Shown here: one piece after another, positions 27,736 to 37,390 of the stretch
Layout: the number at the start of each line of letters is the position of its first letter
How positions within the stretch are numbered: position 1 is the stretch's first letter
Assembly: GCA_963758205.1 (NCBI GenBank)
Contig: CAVWUM010000002.1
Coordinates: 1,364,001-1,428,000, forward strand
Length of the DNA stretch: 64,000 bases
Direction: 5' to 3'
Origin: Owenweeksia sp963758205
GTDB lineage: Bacteria; Bacteroidota; Bacteroidia; Flavobacteriales; Schleiferiaceae
Program-made: the position numbers and the translations under genes
Notes under the pieces: model-generated
Told to the model about the DNA's origin: nothing
The model's input: the letters and a program-made list of their open reading frames with translations, nothing else
Database searches by the model: none

Positions 27736-28896
27736 ATGTCTCATAAAAACCTAAAGTTTAACACACTTACCATACACGGAGGGCAACAGCCCGATAAGGC
27801 CTATGGATCGGTGATGCCGCCCATTTACCAAACCTCCACTTATGCACAGGCTGCCCCGGGAGACCATAAAGGTTATGAATATTCCCGATCCGGTAACCCA
27901 ACCCGCCACGCCTTGGAAGAAAGCATAGCGGCTATTGAAGGCGGCAATTATGGACTGGCCTTTGGCAGCGGGTTGGCAGCAATTGATTGCATTATTAAAA
28001 TGTTGAAGCCAGTGGATGAAGTTGTTTCCACAAATGACCTGTATGGCGGCAGCTATCGCCTGTTCAAAAAGATATTTGAGCCGTTAGGCATTAAATTTCA
28101 CTTTGTAGCTATGGCGGAAACGGACTCCATCGCCAAAATAGTGAATGAAAATACCAGGTTGATCTGGGTGGAAACCCCCACCAACCCAATGCTGAACATT
28201 AATGATATCGAAGCCATCAGTCAACTTTCAAAAAAACACAATGCCCTTTTGGTGGTGGATAACACCTTTGCCACGCCCTACCTACAGCGGCCGCTGGATT
28301 TGGGAGCCGATATCGTGATGCACAGTGCTACCAAGTATTTAGGCGGGCATTCTGATGTAGTACTGGGCCTGCTGGCTGTAAAGGATAAAGAACTTGCGGA
28401 TAAGCTCTATTTCATCCAGAATTCATCAGGAGCGATATGCGGCCCCATGGACTCATTTCTAGTATTGAGAGGCATTAAAACCCTGCATGTGCGTATGCAG
28501 CGCCATTGTGAAAACGGAAGGGACGTTGCCCACTTTTTAAGGAATCATCCCAAAGTGGATAAGGTGTACTGGCCAGGGTTTGAAGACCACCCCGGCCATG
28601 CTACAGCCAAAAAGCAGATGAAGGATTTTGGAGGTATGCTCTCCTTTACCGTAAAAGGCAACTCTTTACAGGATACAGTTAAAGTAATTTCAGCTTTAAA
28701 GGTGATTACCCTGGCAGAATCATTGGGTGGTGTGGAATCGCTGGCCGGGCACCCCGCCAGTATGACGCATGCCTCTATCCCCAAAGAAGAGCGCGAAAAA
28801 ACCGGTGTGGTAGATTCACTAATAAGATTGAGTGTTGGTATTGAAGACATTGAAGATCTCAAGGAAGACCTTGACCAGGCCTTAAATTCATTTTAG
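27736..28896 (+). CDS. Trans-sulfuration PLP enzyme (cystathionine gamma-synthase/beta-lyase type)
   Basis: A 386-residue Cys/Met-metabolism PLP enzyme. The chosen ATG at 27736 gives MSHKNLKFNTLTIHGGQQPD; an in-frame TTG 9 bp upstream is less likely. The PLP lysine lies in HSATKYLGGHSD (about residue 200), with YEYSRSGNPTR and ETPTNPML upstream and SLGGVESLAGHPASMTH downstream. These motifs are shared by cystathionine gamma-synthase, gamma-lyase and beta-lyase, so the exact reaction is not assigned. It lies divergent from the ATPase gene across the repeat array. Confidence 0.9.
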   Translation: MSHKNLKFNTLTIHGGQQPDKAYGSVMPPIYQTSTYAQAAPGDHKGYEYSRSGNPTRHALEESIAAIEGGNYGLAFGSGLAAIDCIIKMLKPVDEVVSTNDLYGGSYRLFKKIFEPLGIKFHFVAMAETDSIAKIVNENTRLIWVETPTNPMLNINDIEAISQLSKKHNALLVVDNTFATPYLQRPLDLGADIVMHSATKYLGGHSDVVLGLLAVKDKELADKLYFIQNSSGAICGPMDSFLVLRGIKTLHVRMQRHCENGRDVAHFLRNHPKVDKVYWPGFEDHPGHATAKKQMKDFGGMLSFTVKGNSLQDTVKVISALKVITLAESLGGVESLAGHPASMTHASIPKEEREKTGVVDSLIRLSVGIEDIEDLKEDLDQALNSF

Positions 28897-28975
28897 AAAA
28901 TTTTAAACTTTATGATTTCGGTTGCTTTAAAGTTGTAGGAGCTTTAAAGGCCGCCCTTTTTAATCTCAGTATATC

Positions 28976-29677
28976 ATGAAACAGTTTTTTATTACAGGAA
29001 CCAGCAGCGGCATTGGAAAGGCTCTGGCACTTAAAGCACTTGAAAATGGCCATAAAGTGGTAGGCATCAGCCGAAGAAAAAATATTGAGCATGCCAATTA
29101 CAGGCACTTCAGCTATGATCTTTCCAGCTATGAAAATTACCATCTTATCAATTTTAATATTAATAAAAGTGCCGAAGAGATAGTACTGATCAATAATGCC
29201 GGATGGCTGGGAGAGATAAAGCCTTTGGCGGAAATATCCCCAAAATCCATAGAAAGAGCGTACCAGATAAATGTGGTTGCGCCCTCTATTCTCAGCAAGT
29301 TCTTTATTGAGCAAACCGCAGATAACGGTCAAAAGCGTGTGGTGATAAATATTTCATCGGGTGCGGCAAATTATGCAGTACCAAGCTGGAGCACCTATTG
29401 TGCAAGTAAGGCGGCTATTGACAGTCTCACAAGGGTTATGCAGGTTGATCATCCTGAAGTAAGATGCTACTCCATAGCCCCTGGAATTGTAGATACAGAG
29501 ATGCAGGGCGAAATACGGCAACTGGACAATGCCGACTTTCCGGAAAAACAGCGCTTTGTGGATTACAAAAACAAAGGCGAACTTTCTGACCCCAAAGATG
29601 TAGCTATCAAGCTACTAGATATTGTTGACAATCCGGAAGCTGCTCCTGATTGCGTATTTTCGTTAAGAGAATTGTAA
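28976..29677 (+). CDS. Short-chain dehydrogenase/reductase
   Basis: A 233-residue classical-type SDR. The NAD(P)-binding motif is ITGTSSGIGKALA at the N-terminus, NNAGWLG follows, and the catalytic Ser/Tyr/Lys set is in INISSGAANYAVPSW and STYCASKAA (Y-x-x-x-K). The arginine-containing SRRKN after the first beta-alpha unit suggests NADPH. The family's sepiapterin reductase/YueD-like members look similar, but the substrate is not assigned. The lipoprotein gene follows 11 bp later. Confidence 0.88.
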   Translation: MKQFFITGTSSGIGKALALKALENGHKVVGISRRKNIEHANYRHFSYDLSSYENYHLINFNINKSAEEIVLINNAGWLGEIKPLAEISPKSIERAYQINVVAPSILSKFFIEQTADNGQKRVVINISSGAANYAVPSWSTYCASKAAIDSLTRVMQVDHPEVRCYSIAPGIVDTEMQGEIRQLDNADFPEKQRFVDYKNKGELSDPKDVAIKLLDIVDNPEAAPDCVFSLREL

Positions 29678-29688
29678 AACCATACCCT

Positions 29689-30186
29689 ATGCGCAAACTG
29701 CTATTCCTTTTTCTGGCCACTCTCACCATCGGTGCTACCTCCTGTAGTAAAGATGACGAATTGGGCAACCCTAATGATTTTGAAGAAAGGCTGGGTGGCA
29801 CTTGGGATTTGCAGAAAATATACTACTCAACAGAGATTCCTGATTTTTCAGGAGGAGAACCTACCCCGGTAAATGGCAATGGCGGAAATGTAGCGGGAAA
29901 CATTGTGCTAAACCGAAACCCCAACACCTTTCAGTACAACCTGTTTTTTACCGCCAACATTATTAGCGGATTTCCTATCCCACTGCCTCTTGGAGGCACA
30001 GGCACCTGGACTACCTATCGGGATAACTCAAAGTTGGTGCTGCGCGATGAAAACGGTGAAGAAACCCTTTTTGCCGTGATAATTAACGAACCTAAAAGGC
30101 AGGTGTACACTACCACAATAAGCGAAAGCATTTTGGGTCTTTATACAGTAGAGATTGACCTTGAACTGGAATTTACCCGCCCCTGA
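29689..30186 (+). CDS. Lipocalin-like lipoprotein
   Basis: The ATG at 29689 gives a 165-residue protein with a clear lipoprotein signal: MRKLLFLFLATLTIGATSC, with Cys about residue 19 as the lipid-modified residue. A longer frame begins inside the SDR gene but would bury the signal. The mature part starts with a charged linker (SKDDELGNP) and then ERLGGTWDLQKIYYS, resembling lipocalin-like Bacteroidota proteins; the remainder is beta-rich. Function unknown. It lies 11 bp after the SDR gene. Confidence 0.75.
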   Translation: MRKLLFLFLATLTIGATSCSKDDELGNPNDFEERLGGTWDLQKIYYSTEIPDFSGGEPTPVNGNGGNVAGNIVLNRNPNTFQYNLFFTANIISGFPIPLPLGGTGTWTTYRDNSKLVLRDENGEETLFAVIINEPKRQVYTTTISESILGLYTVEIDLELEFTRP

Positions 30187-30233
30187 TTAAACCATTCCTT
30201 CTTTTTTCGGTATTTCTGTTAAACAATTTAATT

Positions 30234-30560
30234 ATGAAGAAGACTCTTTTTGCCTGGGCTTTAATGGCCCTGATGACTACCGGGGTGTACGCTCAAAATG
30301 CAAATCAAAAGCAACGCAATCCCGAAAAAATGGCTGAGAAAATGACCGAGCGTATGACGGAGAATCTCTCCCTTACGGAAGATCAAAAAACAGCCGTGTA
30401 CGATGCCAACTTTAAATTTGCATCTGCTGACAAGGAAGACCGCAAAGCGGCTATGGATAAATATGATGCCGACATGAAAGAGATTCTGAACGAGGATCAA
30501 TATGAAAAATGGAAGGCTAAACGAAAGGAACGAATGGAAAAGCGAAAAAAGCGTAACTAA
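30234..30560 (+). CDS. Small exported helical protein, Spy/CpxP-like (LTxxQ)
   Basis: A 108-residue protein with a signal peptide (MKKTLFAWALMALMTTGVYA) and a highly charged helical mature part. LSLTEDQKTAVYDANFKFA contains the LTxxQ-type motif of Spy/CpxP-like periplasmic chaperones and of related small Bacteroidota proteins, and a second partial repeat is ILNEDQYEKWKAK. The Lys/Arg-rich tail (RKERMEKRKKRN) is typical of the Bacteroidota group. It probably acts in the periplasm; chaperone activity is inferred. A strong terminator follows directly. Confidence 0.75.
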   Translation: MKKTLFAWALMALMTTGVYAQNANQKQRNPEKMAEKMTERMTENLSLTEDQKTAVYDANFKFASADKEDRKAAMDKYDADMKEILNEDQYEKWKAKRKERMEKRKKRN

Positions 30561-30566
30561 TACCTT

Positions 30567-30599
30567 AAAAAAAAACTCTGCTGGGCAGAGTTTTTTTTT
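30567..30599 (+). terminator. Intrinsic terminator after the LTxxQ protein
   Basis: A perfect 7-bp stem, ACTCTGC (30575-30581) and GCAGAGT (30585-30591), has a TGG loop, an A-run before and nine Ts in 30591-30599 after. The A/T flanks extend the pairing, so it could also act on the other strand. Confidence 0.9.
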
Positions 30600-30752
30600 A
30601 CCCATAAGGTTGTGATAGCATAGAAATATCCTATTCAACAAAACAGTACATCTATTTTGGTCATACTATACTGACACTTTAAGCTAGTTTTGCCCGTCAA
30701 TACCTGGCGGCTCCCACCGGTATTTCATCAAACAAAAACCAAAGTCACCACC

Positions 30753-31877
30753 ATGTGTCGTAACACATTATCTATTTTACTCCCCTTAGTTTTAGTACTA
30801 TCGGCACTTACCTCCTGCAATAGCGATGGCGAGGAAAATCAGCAAGAGAACCGCCCAACCGCACTTCCCACAATTGAAATTGCGCGAAAATCGCTTACTA
30901 CCCAAATGCAGTACCCCACCCGTATTGAGGGAGCCGTAAACAGTGATGTAAGGGCTAAGGCCTCCGGTTATATTACCGATGTGCTGGTAGAGGAAGGTGA
31001 AAAGGTAAAAAAGGGCCAGGTGCTTTTCAGGCTCGAAACGGATGCACTTAACCAGGATGCAGGTGCCGCTAAAGCGCAGGTGGAAGCTGCACAGGTAGAG
31101 GTAAATAAATTAGAGCCTTTGGTGGAAAAAGGGATTATCAGCGATGTGCAGCTGCAAACCGCTAAGGCCAATCTGGCGAAAGCCAAAAGCAGCTACAACG
31201 CAGTAACGGCCAATATTGATTATGCCAATATTAAAAGCCCGGTGGATGGCGTAATTGGAACGATTAATTTCCGCAAAGGCACACTGGTAGGGCCGTCTGA
31301 CCAAATACCCATTACTACCGTATCCGATATAGAAAAGGTGTACGCCAACTTCTCCATGAATGAAAAGGAATACCTGGATTTTTTGCAGAACACCAATGGT
31401 GAAACCCTGGAAGATAGAATCAAAAACTTCCCGGAGGTAAGCCTTAAGCTGGCCAACGGTAGCACGTACAAAGAAAAAGGCAGGATTGAAACCGTTAGTG
31501 GCCAGGTAAACAGAATTACCGGTACGGTAAACTTCAGGGCACGCTTTGATAACCCGGGCCGCCTGCTCACCAATGGCAATAGCGGAACCATATTAATACC
31601 TGTGGATTATGACAGTGTGCTGGTGGTGCCAGAAACCAGCACTTTTGAGCAGCAGGGTAAAACCTTTGTGTACATCCTAAATGATAAAAATGAGGCTACA
31701 CCAAAAGGCATAGAAGTTAAAACACGCGCAAAGGATCTGGTGGTTATAAAATCAGGAATTGAAGAAGGTACCGTGGTTATTGCCAAAGGTGTGGGTAAGA
31801 TAAGAACGGGCACGGTTATAAAGCCAAACCCTATACCTTTTGATGAAGTAAACACTTTTGAAACGGCATTTAAGTAA
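30753..31877 (+). CDS. RND efflux periplasmic adaptor (membrane fusion lipoprotein)
   Basis: The ATG at 30753 gives 374 residues beginning MCRNTLSILLPLVLVLSALTSC, a lipoprotein signal with Cys near residue 22. An earlier in-frame start would hide this signal. The order is a barrel-sandwich segment (ASGYITDVLVEEGEKVKKGQ), an alpha hairpin (about 95-160), the lipoyl return (KSPVDGVIGTI), and beta-barrel/MP domains ending GVGKIRTGTVIKP. It bridges the RND pump and the outer-membrane channel. It is the first gene of the operon with the pump 23 bp downstream. Confidence 0.94.
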   Translation: MCRNTLSILLPLVLVLSALTSCNSDGEENQQENRPTALPTIEIARKSLTTQMQYPTRIEGAVNSDVRAKASGYITDVLVEEGEKVKKGQVLFRLETDALNQDAGAAKAQVEAAQVEVNKLEPLVEKGIISDVQLQTAKANLAKAKSSYNAVTANIDYANIKSPVDGVIGTINFRKGTLVGPSDQIPITTVSDIEKVYANFSMNEKEYLDFLQNTNGETLEDRIKNFPEVSLKLANGSTYKEKGRIETVSGQVNRITGTVNFRARFDNPGRLLTNGNSGTILIPVDYDSVLVVPETSTFEQQGKTFVYILNDKNEATPKGIEVKTRAKDLVVIKSGIEEGTVVIAKGVGKIRTGTVIKPNPIPFDEVNTFETAFK

Positions 31878-31900
31878 GTACAGCGCCTAAAAAATTACAG

Positions 31901-34900
31901 ATGTTACAGCAGTTTATTGATCGCCCTGTCCTTTCCACGGTAATTTCAACCCTTATTGTAATACTGGGCATACTGGGGCTTACCTCACTGCCCGTAACTC
32001 AATACCCTGATATTGCCCCGCCAACCGTTCAGGTAAATGCCACCTACCCCGGGGCTAACGCCCAAACATTATTAGAAAGTGTAATCATTCCCATTGAGGA
32101 ACAGATAAACGGAGTGGAGGGCATGACGTATATGACCTCCACCGCCAGCAATAACGGTAGCGCCTCTATTACTGTATTTTTTGATCAGGGCGTTGATCCG
32201 GATATAGCAGCAGTTAACGTGCAGAATCGTGTAGCCCGGGCTAACTCTTTATTACCCTCAGAGGTAACACGGGCCGGGGTTATCACCCAAAAGCAGCAAA
32301 ACTCCGCATTAATGTATGTTTCGCTGCTTTCGCGAAATCCTGATTATGATGACACCTACCTGCAGAATTACCTCAACATAAATGTGAGCCCCGAAATACA
32401 AAGGGTAAATGGTGTGGGCGCTGTAAACGTTTTTGGAGGTAAGGATTACGCCATGCGCATTTGGCTGGATCCGGATAAGATGGCTGCCTACAACCTGGCT
32501 ACTACTGATGTCACCTCCGCATTAGGCGAGCAAAGCCTTGAAGCTGCTGCCGGTTCGCTGGGGCAAAATGCCGGTGAATCATTTGAATATGTAATCAGTT
32601 ACAAGGGGCGCTACAAAACTGCTGAGGAATACGAGGGTATAATTATAAAAGCACTTGGCAACGGAGAGTTTTTGAGGGTTGGAGATGTCGCTACCGTTGA
32701 GTTGGATGCTTTCAGCTATTCGTCAATCGGCCGTAGCCAGGGGCATCCGAGTATCAACTTCGGAGTATTTCAAACGCCCGGCTCTAATGCCCAGGCTATT
32801 ATTGAAGAGCTTTATGTAAAGCTGGATGACCTGAAAGAGCGATTTCCTCCTGGGGTGGATTACACTATAAATTACGACACTAACCGCTTTTTAACGGCCA
32901 GTATTGATAAGGTAAAAGAAACCCTTATTGAAGCCTTTATACTGGTGTTTATCGTGGTATTTCTGTTTTTACAGGATTTTAAATCCACCATAATTCCCGG
33001 TATTGCCGTGCCGGTAGCGATTATTGGTACATTTTTCTTTTTGGAGCTATTCGGCTACTCTATCAACCTCCTTACACTTTTTGCACTCATACTGGCTATT
33101 GGTATTGTAGTGGATGATGCCATTGTGGTGGTAGAAGCGGTGCACGCCAAACTGGAAGAAGGTTATGATGACTCTAAGGAGGCTACCAAATCCGCCATGA
33201 GCGAGATAAGCGGAGCTATTATTTCCATCACACTGGTAATGGCGGCCGTGTTTGTTCCCATCACTTTTATAAAGGGTCCTTCAGGAGTTTTTTATGAGCA
33301 GTTTGGAGTTACGCTGATCATTGCCATTTTAATTTCGGCTGTAAATGCCCTTACCCTTAGCCCTGCACTCTGCGCCCTTTTTCTGCGAAAGCACAATAAA
33401 AACGGGGAGAAAAAGCAAAACCTGCTGCAACGGTTTTACAATGCCTTCAATGCCGGATTTACTGCGGTTTCCAAAAAATATGTTGGTTCATTAAAATTTT
33501 TGACACGCCATAAATGGATTACGGCTTTAGCCCTTGTAGTGGCTGCACTGGGCATTTGGTGGACCAACAGCATTACGCCATCCGGCTTTGTTCCTTCAGA
33601 AGATCGTGGGGTGATTTTCGTAAATATGGAGTTGCCCGAAGGCGCTTCGCTTGACCGTACTTTTGAGGCCACACAACAGCTTTATAAACAGATAGAAACC
33701 GTGCCGGGTGTACGCACCGGAACTATGATAAGCGGCCGGAACTTCTTTTCAGGCAGCGGCAGCTCTTACGGTATGGGTTTTATTATGCTGGATAGCTGGG
33801 ATGAGCGCGATTCGGACAGCACCTCTATAGAAAGTATAGTGCAGAACCTGTTTATGAAAGCAAGTGCCGTACCTGATGCCAAGGTGATTTTCTTTACCCC
33901 GCCCAGTATTCCGGGTTTTGGTAGTTCGGATGGTTTTAGTTTTCAGCTTTTAGACAGAGCAGCCGGTGAGCTGGATGAGCTGGATAAAACCGCCTCTAAC
34001 TTTGTAAACAATCTCAGCCAAAAACCACAAATCTCCTACGCTTCCAATTCATTCAGCACCAGTTTTCCACAGCTGTTGCTTGATATTGATATCCCGAAAG
34101 CTAAGGCCTCGGGCATTTCTGTTCGTGATATCCTCGCCACCCTGCAGGGCTATATTGGCGGGATATACGCTACAGACTTTAGCCGGTTTGGTAAGCAATA
34201 CAGGGTATATGTGCAGGCCAAACCTGAAGACCGACAGGATAAGGCAGACCTCAACAGTATGTTTGTGAAAAACAAGGATGGCGAAATGGCCCCTGTTTCT
34301 CAATTTGTAACCCTAAGCCGTACCTATGGACCACAAACCATAAACAGGTTTAACCTTTTTAACTCGGTAAGTGTAAATGGTGAGGCCGCACCGGGCTTCA
34401 GTTCCGGAGATGCCATTGAGGCCATACGCCAAAGCGCTGAGCAGGATTTACCGAAAAATTATGATATTGCCTTTGCGGGAATTACCCGCGAGGAAATTGC
34501 CTCGTCCGGGCAGTCGGTAATCATATTTGCATTAAGTATACTGTTCGTCTATTTCTTTTTGGCCGCGCAGTACGAGAGTTACCTGTTACCGTTTGCCGTT
34601 TTATTATCGCTTACACTGGGGGTTGCAGGCGCTTACTTTAGTACCTGGGCTTCGGGACTGGAAAACAATATCTATTTTCAGATCGCCCTTATTATGCTCA
34701 TCGGACTTCTGGCCAAAAATGCCATCCTTATTATTGAATTTGCCCGCCAACGCAGGCGCGACCAGGGCATGGGTATTACCGAGGCCGCTATAGAAGGTGC
34801 CCGCGTAAGGCTCCGACCGATTTTGATGACCTCATTCGCCTTTATTTTGGGTTTATTGCCATTGGTATTGGCGCAGGGCGTGGGCGCTGTGGGTAACCGT

Positions 34901-35059
34901 TCCATTGGCACCGGTGCTGCGGGAGGTATGCTAATCGGTACCGTTTTAGGCCTTTTTATTATACCTACCCTTTTTATAGTTTTTCAATATTTACAGGAGA
35001 GAATAACGGGCGCACCAAAATCTGTAACCGAAAAAAACGAACATCGTGACGAAGCTTAA
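31901..35059 (+). CDS. HAE1-family RND multidrug efflux permease (AcrB-like)
   Basis: A 1052-residue inner-membrane proton antiporter with twelve transmembrane segments and two large periplasmic loops. The N-terminus MLQQFIDRPVLSTVISTLIV is typical. The proton-relay aspartates are in IGIVVDDAIVVVEA (about 403-408) and the relay lysine in GLLAKNAILIIEFA (about 936). The pore-domain start is LPVTQYPDIAPPTVQV. It exports hydrophobic compounds together with the adaptor and the outer-membrane factor encoded on either side. Its end overlaps the next gene by 14 bp. Confidence 0.96.
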   Translation: MLQQFIDRPVLSTVISTLIVILGILGLTSLPVTQYPDIAPPTVQVNATYPGANAQTLLESVIIPIEEQINGVEGMTYMTSTASNNGSASITVFFDQGVDPDIAAVNVQNRVARANSLLPSEVTRAGVITQKQQNSALMYVSLLSRNPDYDDTYLQNYLNINVSPEIQRVNGVGAVNVFGGKDYAMRIWLDPDKMAAYNLATTDVTSALGEQSLEAAAGSLGQNAGESFEYVISYKGRYKTAEEYEGIIIKALGNGEFLRVGDVATVELDAFSYSSIGRSQGHPSINFGVFQTPGSNAQAIIEELYVKLDDLKERFPPGVDYTINYDTNRFLTASIDKVKETLIEAFILVFIVVFLFLQDFKSTIIPGIAVPVAIIGTFFFLELFGYSINLLTLFALILAIGIVVDDAIVVVEAVHAKLEEGYDDSKEATKSAMSEISGAIISITLVMAAVFVPITFIKGPSGVFYEQFGVTLIIAILISAVNALTLSPALCALFLRKHNKNGEKKQNLLQRFYNAFNAGFTAVSKKYVGSLKFLTRHKWITALALVVAALGIWWTNSITPSGFVPSEDRGVIFVNMELPEGASLDRTFEATQQLYKQIETVPGVRTGTMISGRNFFSGSGSSYGMGFIMLDSWDERDSDSTSIESIVQNLFMKASAVPDAKVIFFTPPSIPGFGSSDGFSFQLLDRAAGELDELDKTASNFVNNLSQKPQISYASNSFSTSFPQLLLDIDIPKAKASGISVRDILATLQGYIGGIYATDFSRFGKQYRVYVQAKPEDRQDKADLNSMFVKNKDGEMAPVSQFVTLSRTYGPQTINRFNLFNSVSVNGEAAPGFSSGDAIEAIRQSAEQDLPKNYDIAFAGITREEIASSGQSVIIFALSILFVYFFLAAQYESYLLPFAVLLSLTLGVAGAYFSTWASGLENNIYFQIALIMLIGLLAKNAILIIEFARQRRRDQGMGITEAAIEGARVRLRPILMTSFAFILGLLPLVLAQGVGAVGNRSIGTGAAGGMLIGTVLGLFIIPTLFIVFQYLQERITGAPKSVTEKNEHRDEA

Positions 35060-36452
35060 GAATTATAAAGCCCTTTTTTGGTTGCCTGTAATTATGGTGT
35101 TTTTACAGGCCTGCTTTGTAGCCAAAAATTATGAGCGGCCTGATGGCATCGTAAAAGAGGACTTATTCAGAACAGATGCCCAGGTTCAGGATACTAACAG
35201 CCTTGGTGAAGTATCCTGGAAAGAGATTTTTACTGACCCGCTACTGGCCGGTTACATTGAAAAAGGTTTGCAAAACAACCTGGATATCCGTATTGCTTTA
35301 CAACAGATACTGGCTTCGGAGGCATACCTTAAACAGGGCAAAGCCGGATATTTCCCTACCCTTTCGGCAAGAGCACAATGGAGCCACCAGGAGTTAGCGG
35401 AAAATAGTCAGTTTGGTTCCTTCTTTAATGGAGCGCTGGATCAGTACGAGCTTTCAGGTTCACTTTCGTGGGAAGCCGATATATGGGGGAGAATCCGAAG
35501 TCAGAAACGGGCCTTTGAGGCCTCCTACCTGCAAAGTCTGGAAGCTCACAAAGCCGTTAAAACAAGGCTAGTGGCCAACATTGCATCCGCCTATTACCAA
35601 CTTTTAGCTTTGGATGAGCAACTGCGTATTACCAATAAAACAGTGCAAAACAGGCAAAACAGCCTGGAAACCACCAAAGCTCTAAAGGATGCCGGTAATA
35701 TTACTGAGGTGGGTGTAAAACAAACCGAGGCACAACTTTACACGGCCCAGGTTTTACTTATTGATATTCAAAATCAAATACGATTACAGGAAAATGCCCT
35801 GAGTATTTTATTAGGCGAAGTTCCGGGAAGTATTGAGCGGGGTAATCTTGACAACCAGGCAATGGATAGCATTTTTAGTGTAGGGGTACCGGCTCAGTTG
35901 CTCAGCAACCGGCCCGATGTAAGAGCAGCAGAATACGACCTCAGAAACACCTTTGAGCTGACTAATGTGGCACGGGCAAATTTCTATCCATCACTTACCT
36001 TATCGGCCACAGGAGGCTACCAGAGCCTACAACTAGAAAACTGGATAACTCCTCAATCCATCTTTTTTAATGTGATAAGCTCACTTACACAACCTATATT
36101 CAACCAAAGAAAAATCAGAACACAGCATGAGGTAGCGCAGGCAAACCAGCAACAGGCCCTATTGGGTTTTGAGCAGGCCTTATTAACCGCAGGCCGCGAG
36201 GTTTCGGATGCTCTTAGCAACTACGAAGCCACCCAATCCAAAATTGAAATTAAAACCAAAGAATACCGCGCCTACAGCCAGGCAACGGAATACTCAGAAG
36301 AGTTACTGGACAATGGACTGGCCAATTATCTTGAGGTGCTTACCGCGAGGGAAAATTCGTTGAATACACAATTGAGTCTCATCCAGCTGCAATACCAGGA
36401 GTTGAATACCATGGTGCGGCTATATGCGGCCCTTGGCGGGGGTTGGAGGTAA
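35046..36452 (+). CDS. TolC-like outer-membrane efflux lipoprotein
   Basis: A 468-residue outer-membrane factor of the NodT/OprM type. It starts at GTG inside the end of the pump gene and has a lipobox LQAC in FWLPVIMVFLQACF. Two OEP repeats follow: WKEIFTDPLLAGYIEKGLQN and ANIASAYYQLLALDEQL, then SNRPDVRAAEYDL and 'ARANFYPSLTLSATGGY'. The C-terminal ANYLEVLTARENSLNTQL is the second coiled-coil signature. It completes the tripartite pump. No local TetR or other regulator is visible. Confidence 0.95.
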   Translation: MTKLKNYKALFWLPVIMVFLQACFVAKNYERPDGIVKEDLFRTDAQVQDTNSLGEVSWKEIFTDPLLAGYIEKGLQNNLDIRIALQQILASEAYLKQGKAGYFPTLSARAQWSHQELAENSQFGSFFNGALDQYELSGSLSWEADIWGRIRSQKRAFEASYLQSLEAHKAVKTRLVANIASAYYQLLALDEQLRITNKTVQNRQNSLETTKALKDAGNITEVGVKQTEAQLYTAQVLLIDIQNQIRLQENALSILLGEVPGSIERGNLDNQAMDSIFSVGVPAQLLSNRPDVRAAEYDLRNTFELTNVARANFYPSLTLSATGGYQSLQLENWITPQSIFFNVISSLTQPIFNQRKIRTQHEVAQANQQQALLGFEQALLTAGREVSDALSNYEATQSKIEIKTKEYRAYSQATEYSEELLDNGLANYLEVLTARENSLNTQLSLIQLQYQELNTMVRLYAALGGGWR

Positions 36453-36538
36453 AGTAAAATCTCTGGCTGGTTTTCGTCATTAATTTATTCTCCTTAAAAG
36501 GTCTCCAATTATCTTTGAAACCATTAGATAAAACTTCT

Positions 36539-37310
36539 ATGGATAGTTCCGAAAGGCTGCAAATTGTTTTCTTCCACATCCCCAAAACCGGGGGCACCAC
36601 CTTTAAGGAACTATTGATGAAGAATAATCCGGGAGGCAGTTATCATCACCTTAAGGAAGGAGGCGAAAAAGCCGATACCAGCGTGGTACTGGATAAGCTG
36701 GAAAAACATAACCTTGTTTTCGGCCATTTCAGGTTTAACCCCGAATTGACTGGTGATTCACGGTTCCTGCTCACATTTTTACGAAACCCTGAGGATAGGG
36801 TAATCTCAAATTTTCTGCATTATCGTAGAGAAGGTAAATTCTTACAGGAGGGGGGTATTAAACGCCTTTGAAGAATTTATTAGTAAAGATGTAATTGAAA
36901 AGAACGGAAGCCTGAATCTGCAAACCCAATACATGGTGGGTAATGTACGTGCGCGTGATTTTTATTCCGATACCGATAAGTACTTTAAACAGGCCCTTGA
37001 AAATTTGAATGATCTAAGTTTTGTGGGGATTACCGAGCAGTTTCAGCAAAGTGCATTTATACTTTGCCAAACCTTTGGTTGGCAAAAGTGGTACTACATG
37101 CCTCAAAATGTAAATAAGAGCCGTGATGAAATCAAAATCATAAAAAGCAACTTTAAGCAACAGATTGCCGGCCTTAATGAGTTGGATCAGGAGTTATACA
37201 ACCGCGGCCTGGAGTTATTCAATAAACAGAGTGCGAATGCCAAAATTCCGGTAGCAAAAAAATACAAGGCCATAACGTTGGGCTACTTAAAGCAATTCCT
37301 TAAAGCATAG
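36539..37310 (+). pseudogene. Sulfotransferase-family protein split by a frameshift
   Basis: Two frames make one protein of about 257 residues. The first, from ATG 36539, has the PAPS-binding loop FFHIPKTGGTTF and the 3'-phosphate motif LRNPEDRVISNFLHY, and stops after GGIKRL. The second continues from VLNAFEEFISKDVIEKNG to the stop at 37310. The switch falls in a run of six Gs at about 36849-36855; losing or gaining one G would join the frames. The family transfers sulfate onto glycans or other acceptors. The break could be an error, a mutation, or slippage in the G run. Confidence 0.78.
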
Positions 37311-37315
37311 TGGTT

Positions 37316-37344
37316 TTGTAGTGGAGCTTTAATTTCTACTTTTA
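37316..37344 (+). promoter_or_regulatory. Candidate promoter for the methyltransferase gene
   Basis: TTG at 37316-37318 and TACTTTTA at 37337-37344, 18 bp apart, match the Bacteroidota -33/-7 pattern with one mismatch in the -7 box. The start codon is 47 bp downstream. Judged by eye only. Confidence 0.35.
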
Positions 37345-37390
37345 CCAAAAGCCTGTAGTTACCACATTTGCGCTTCCCAAATCACAATTC

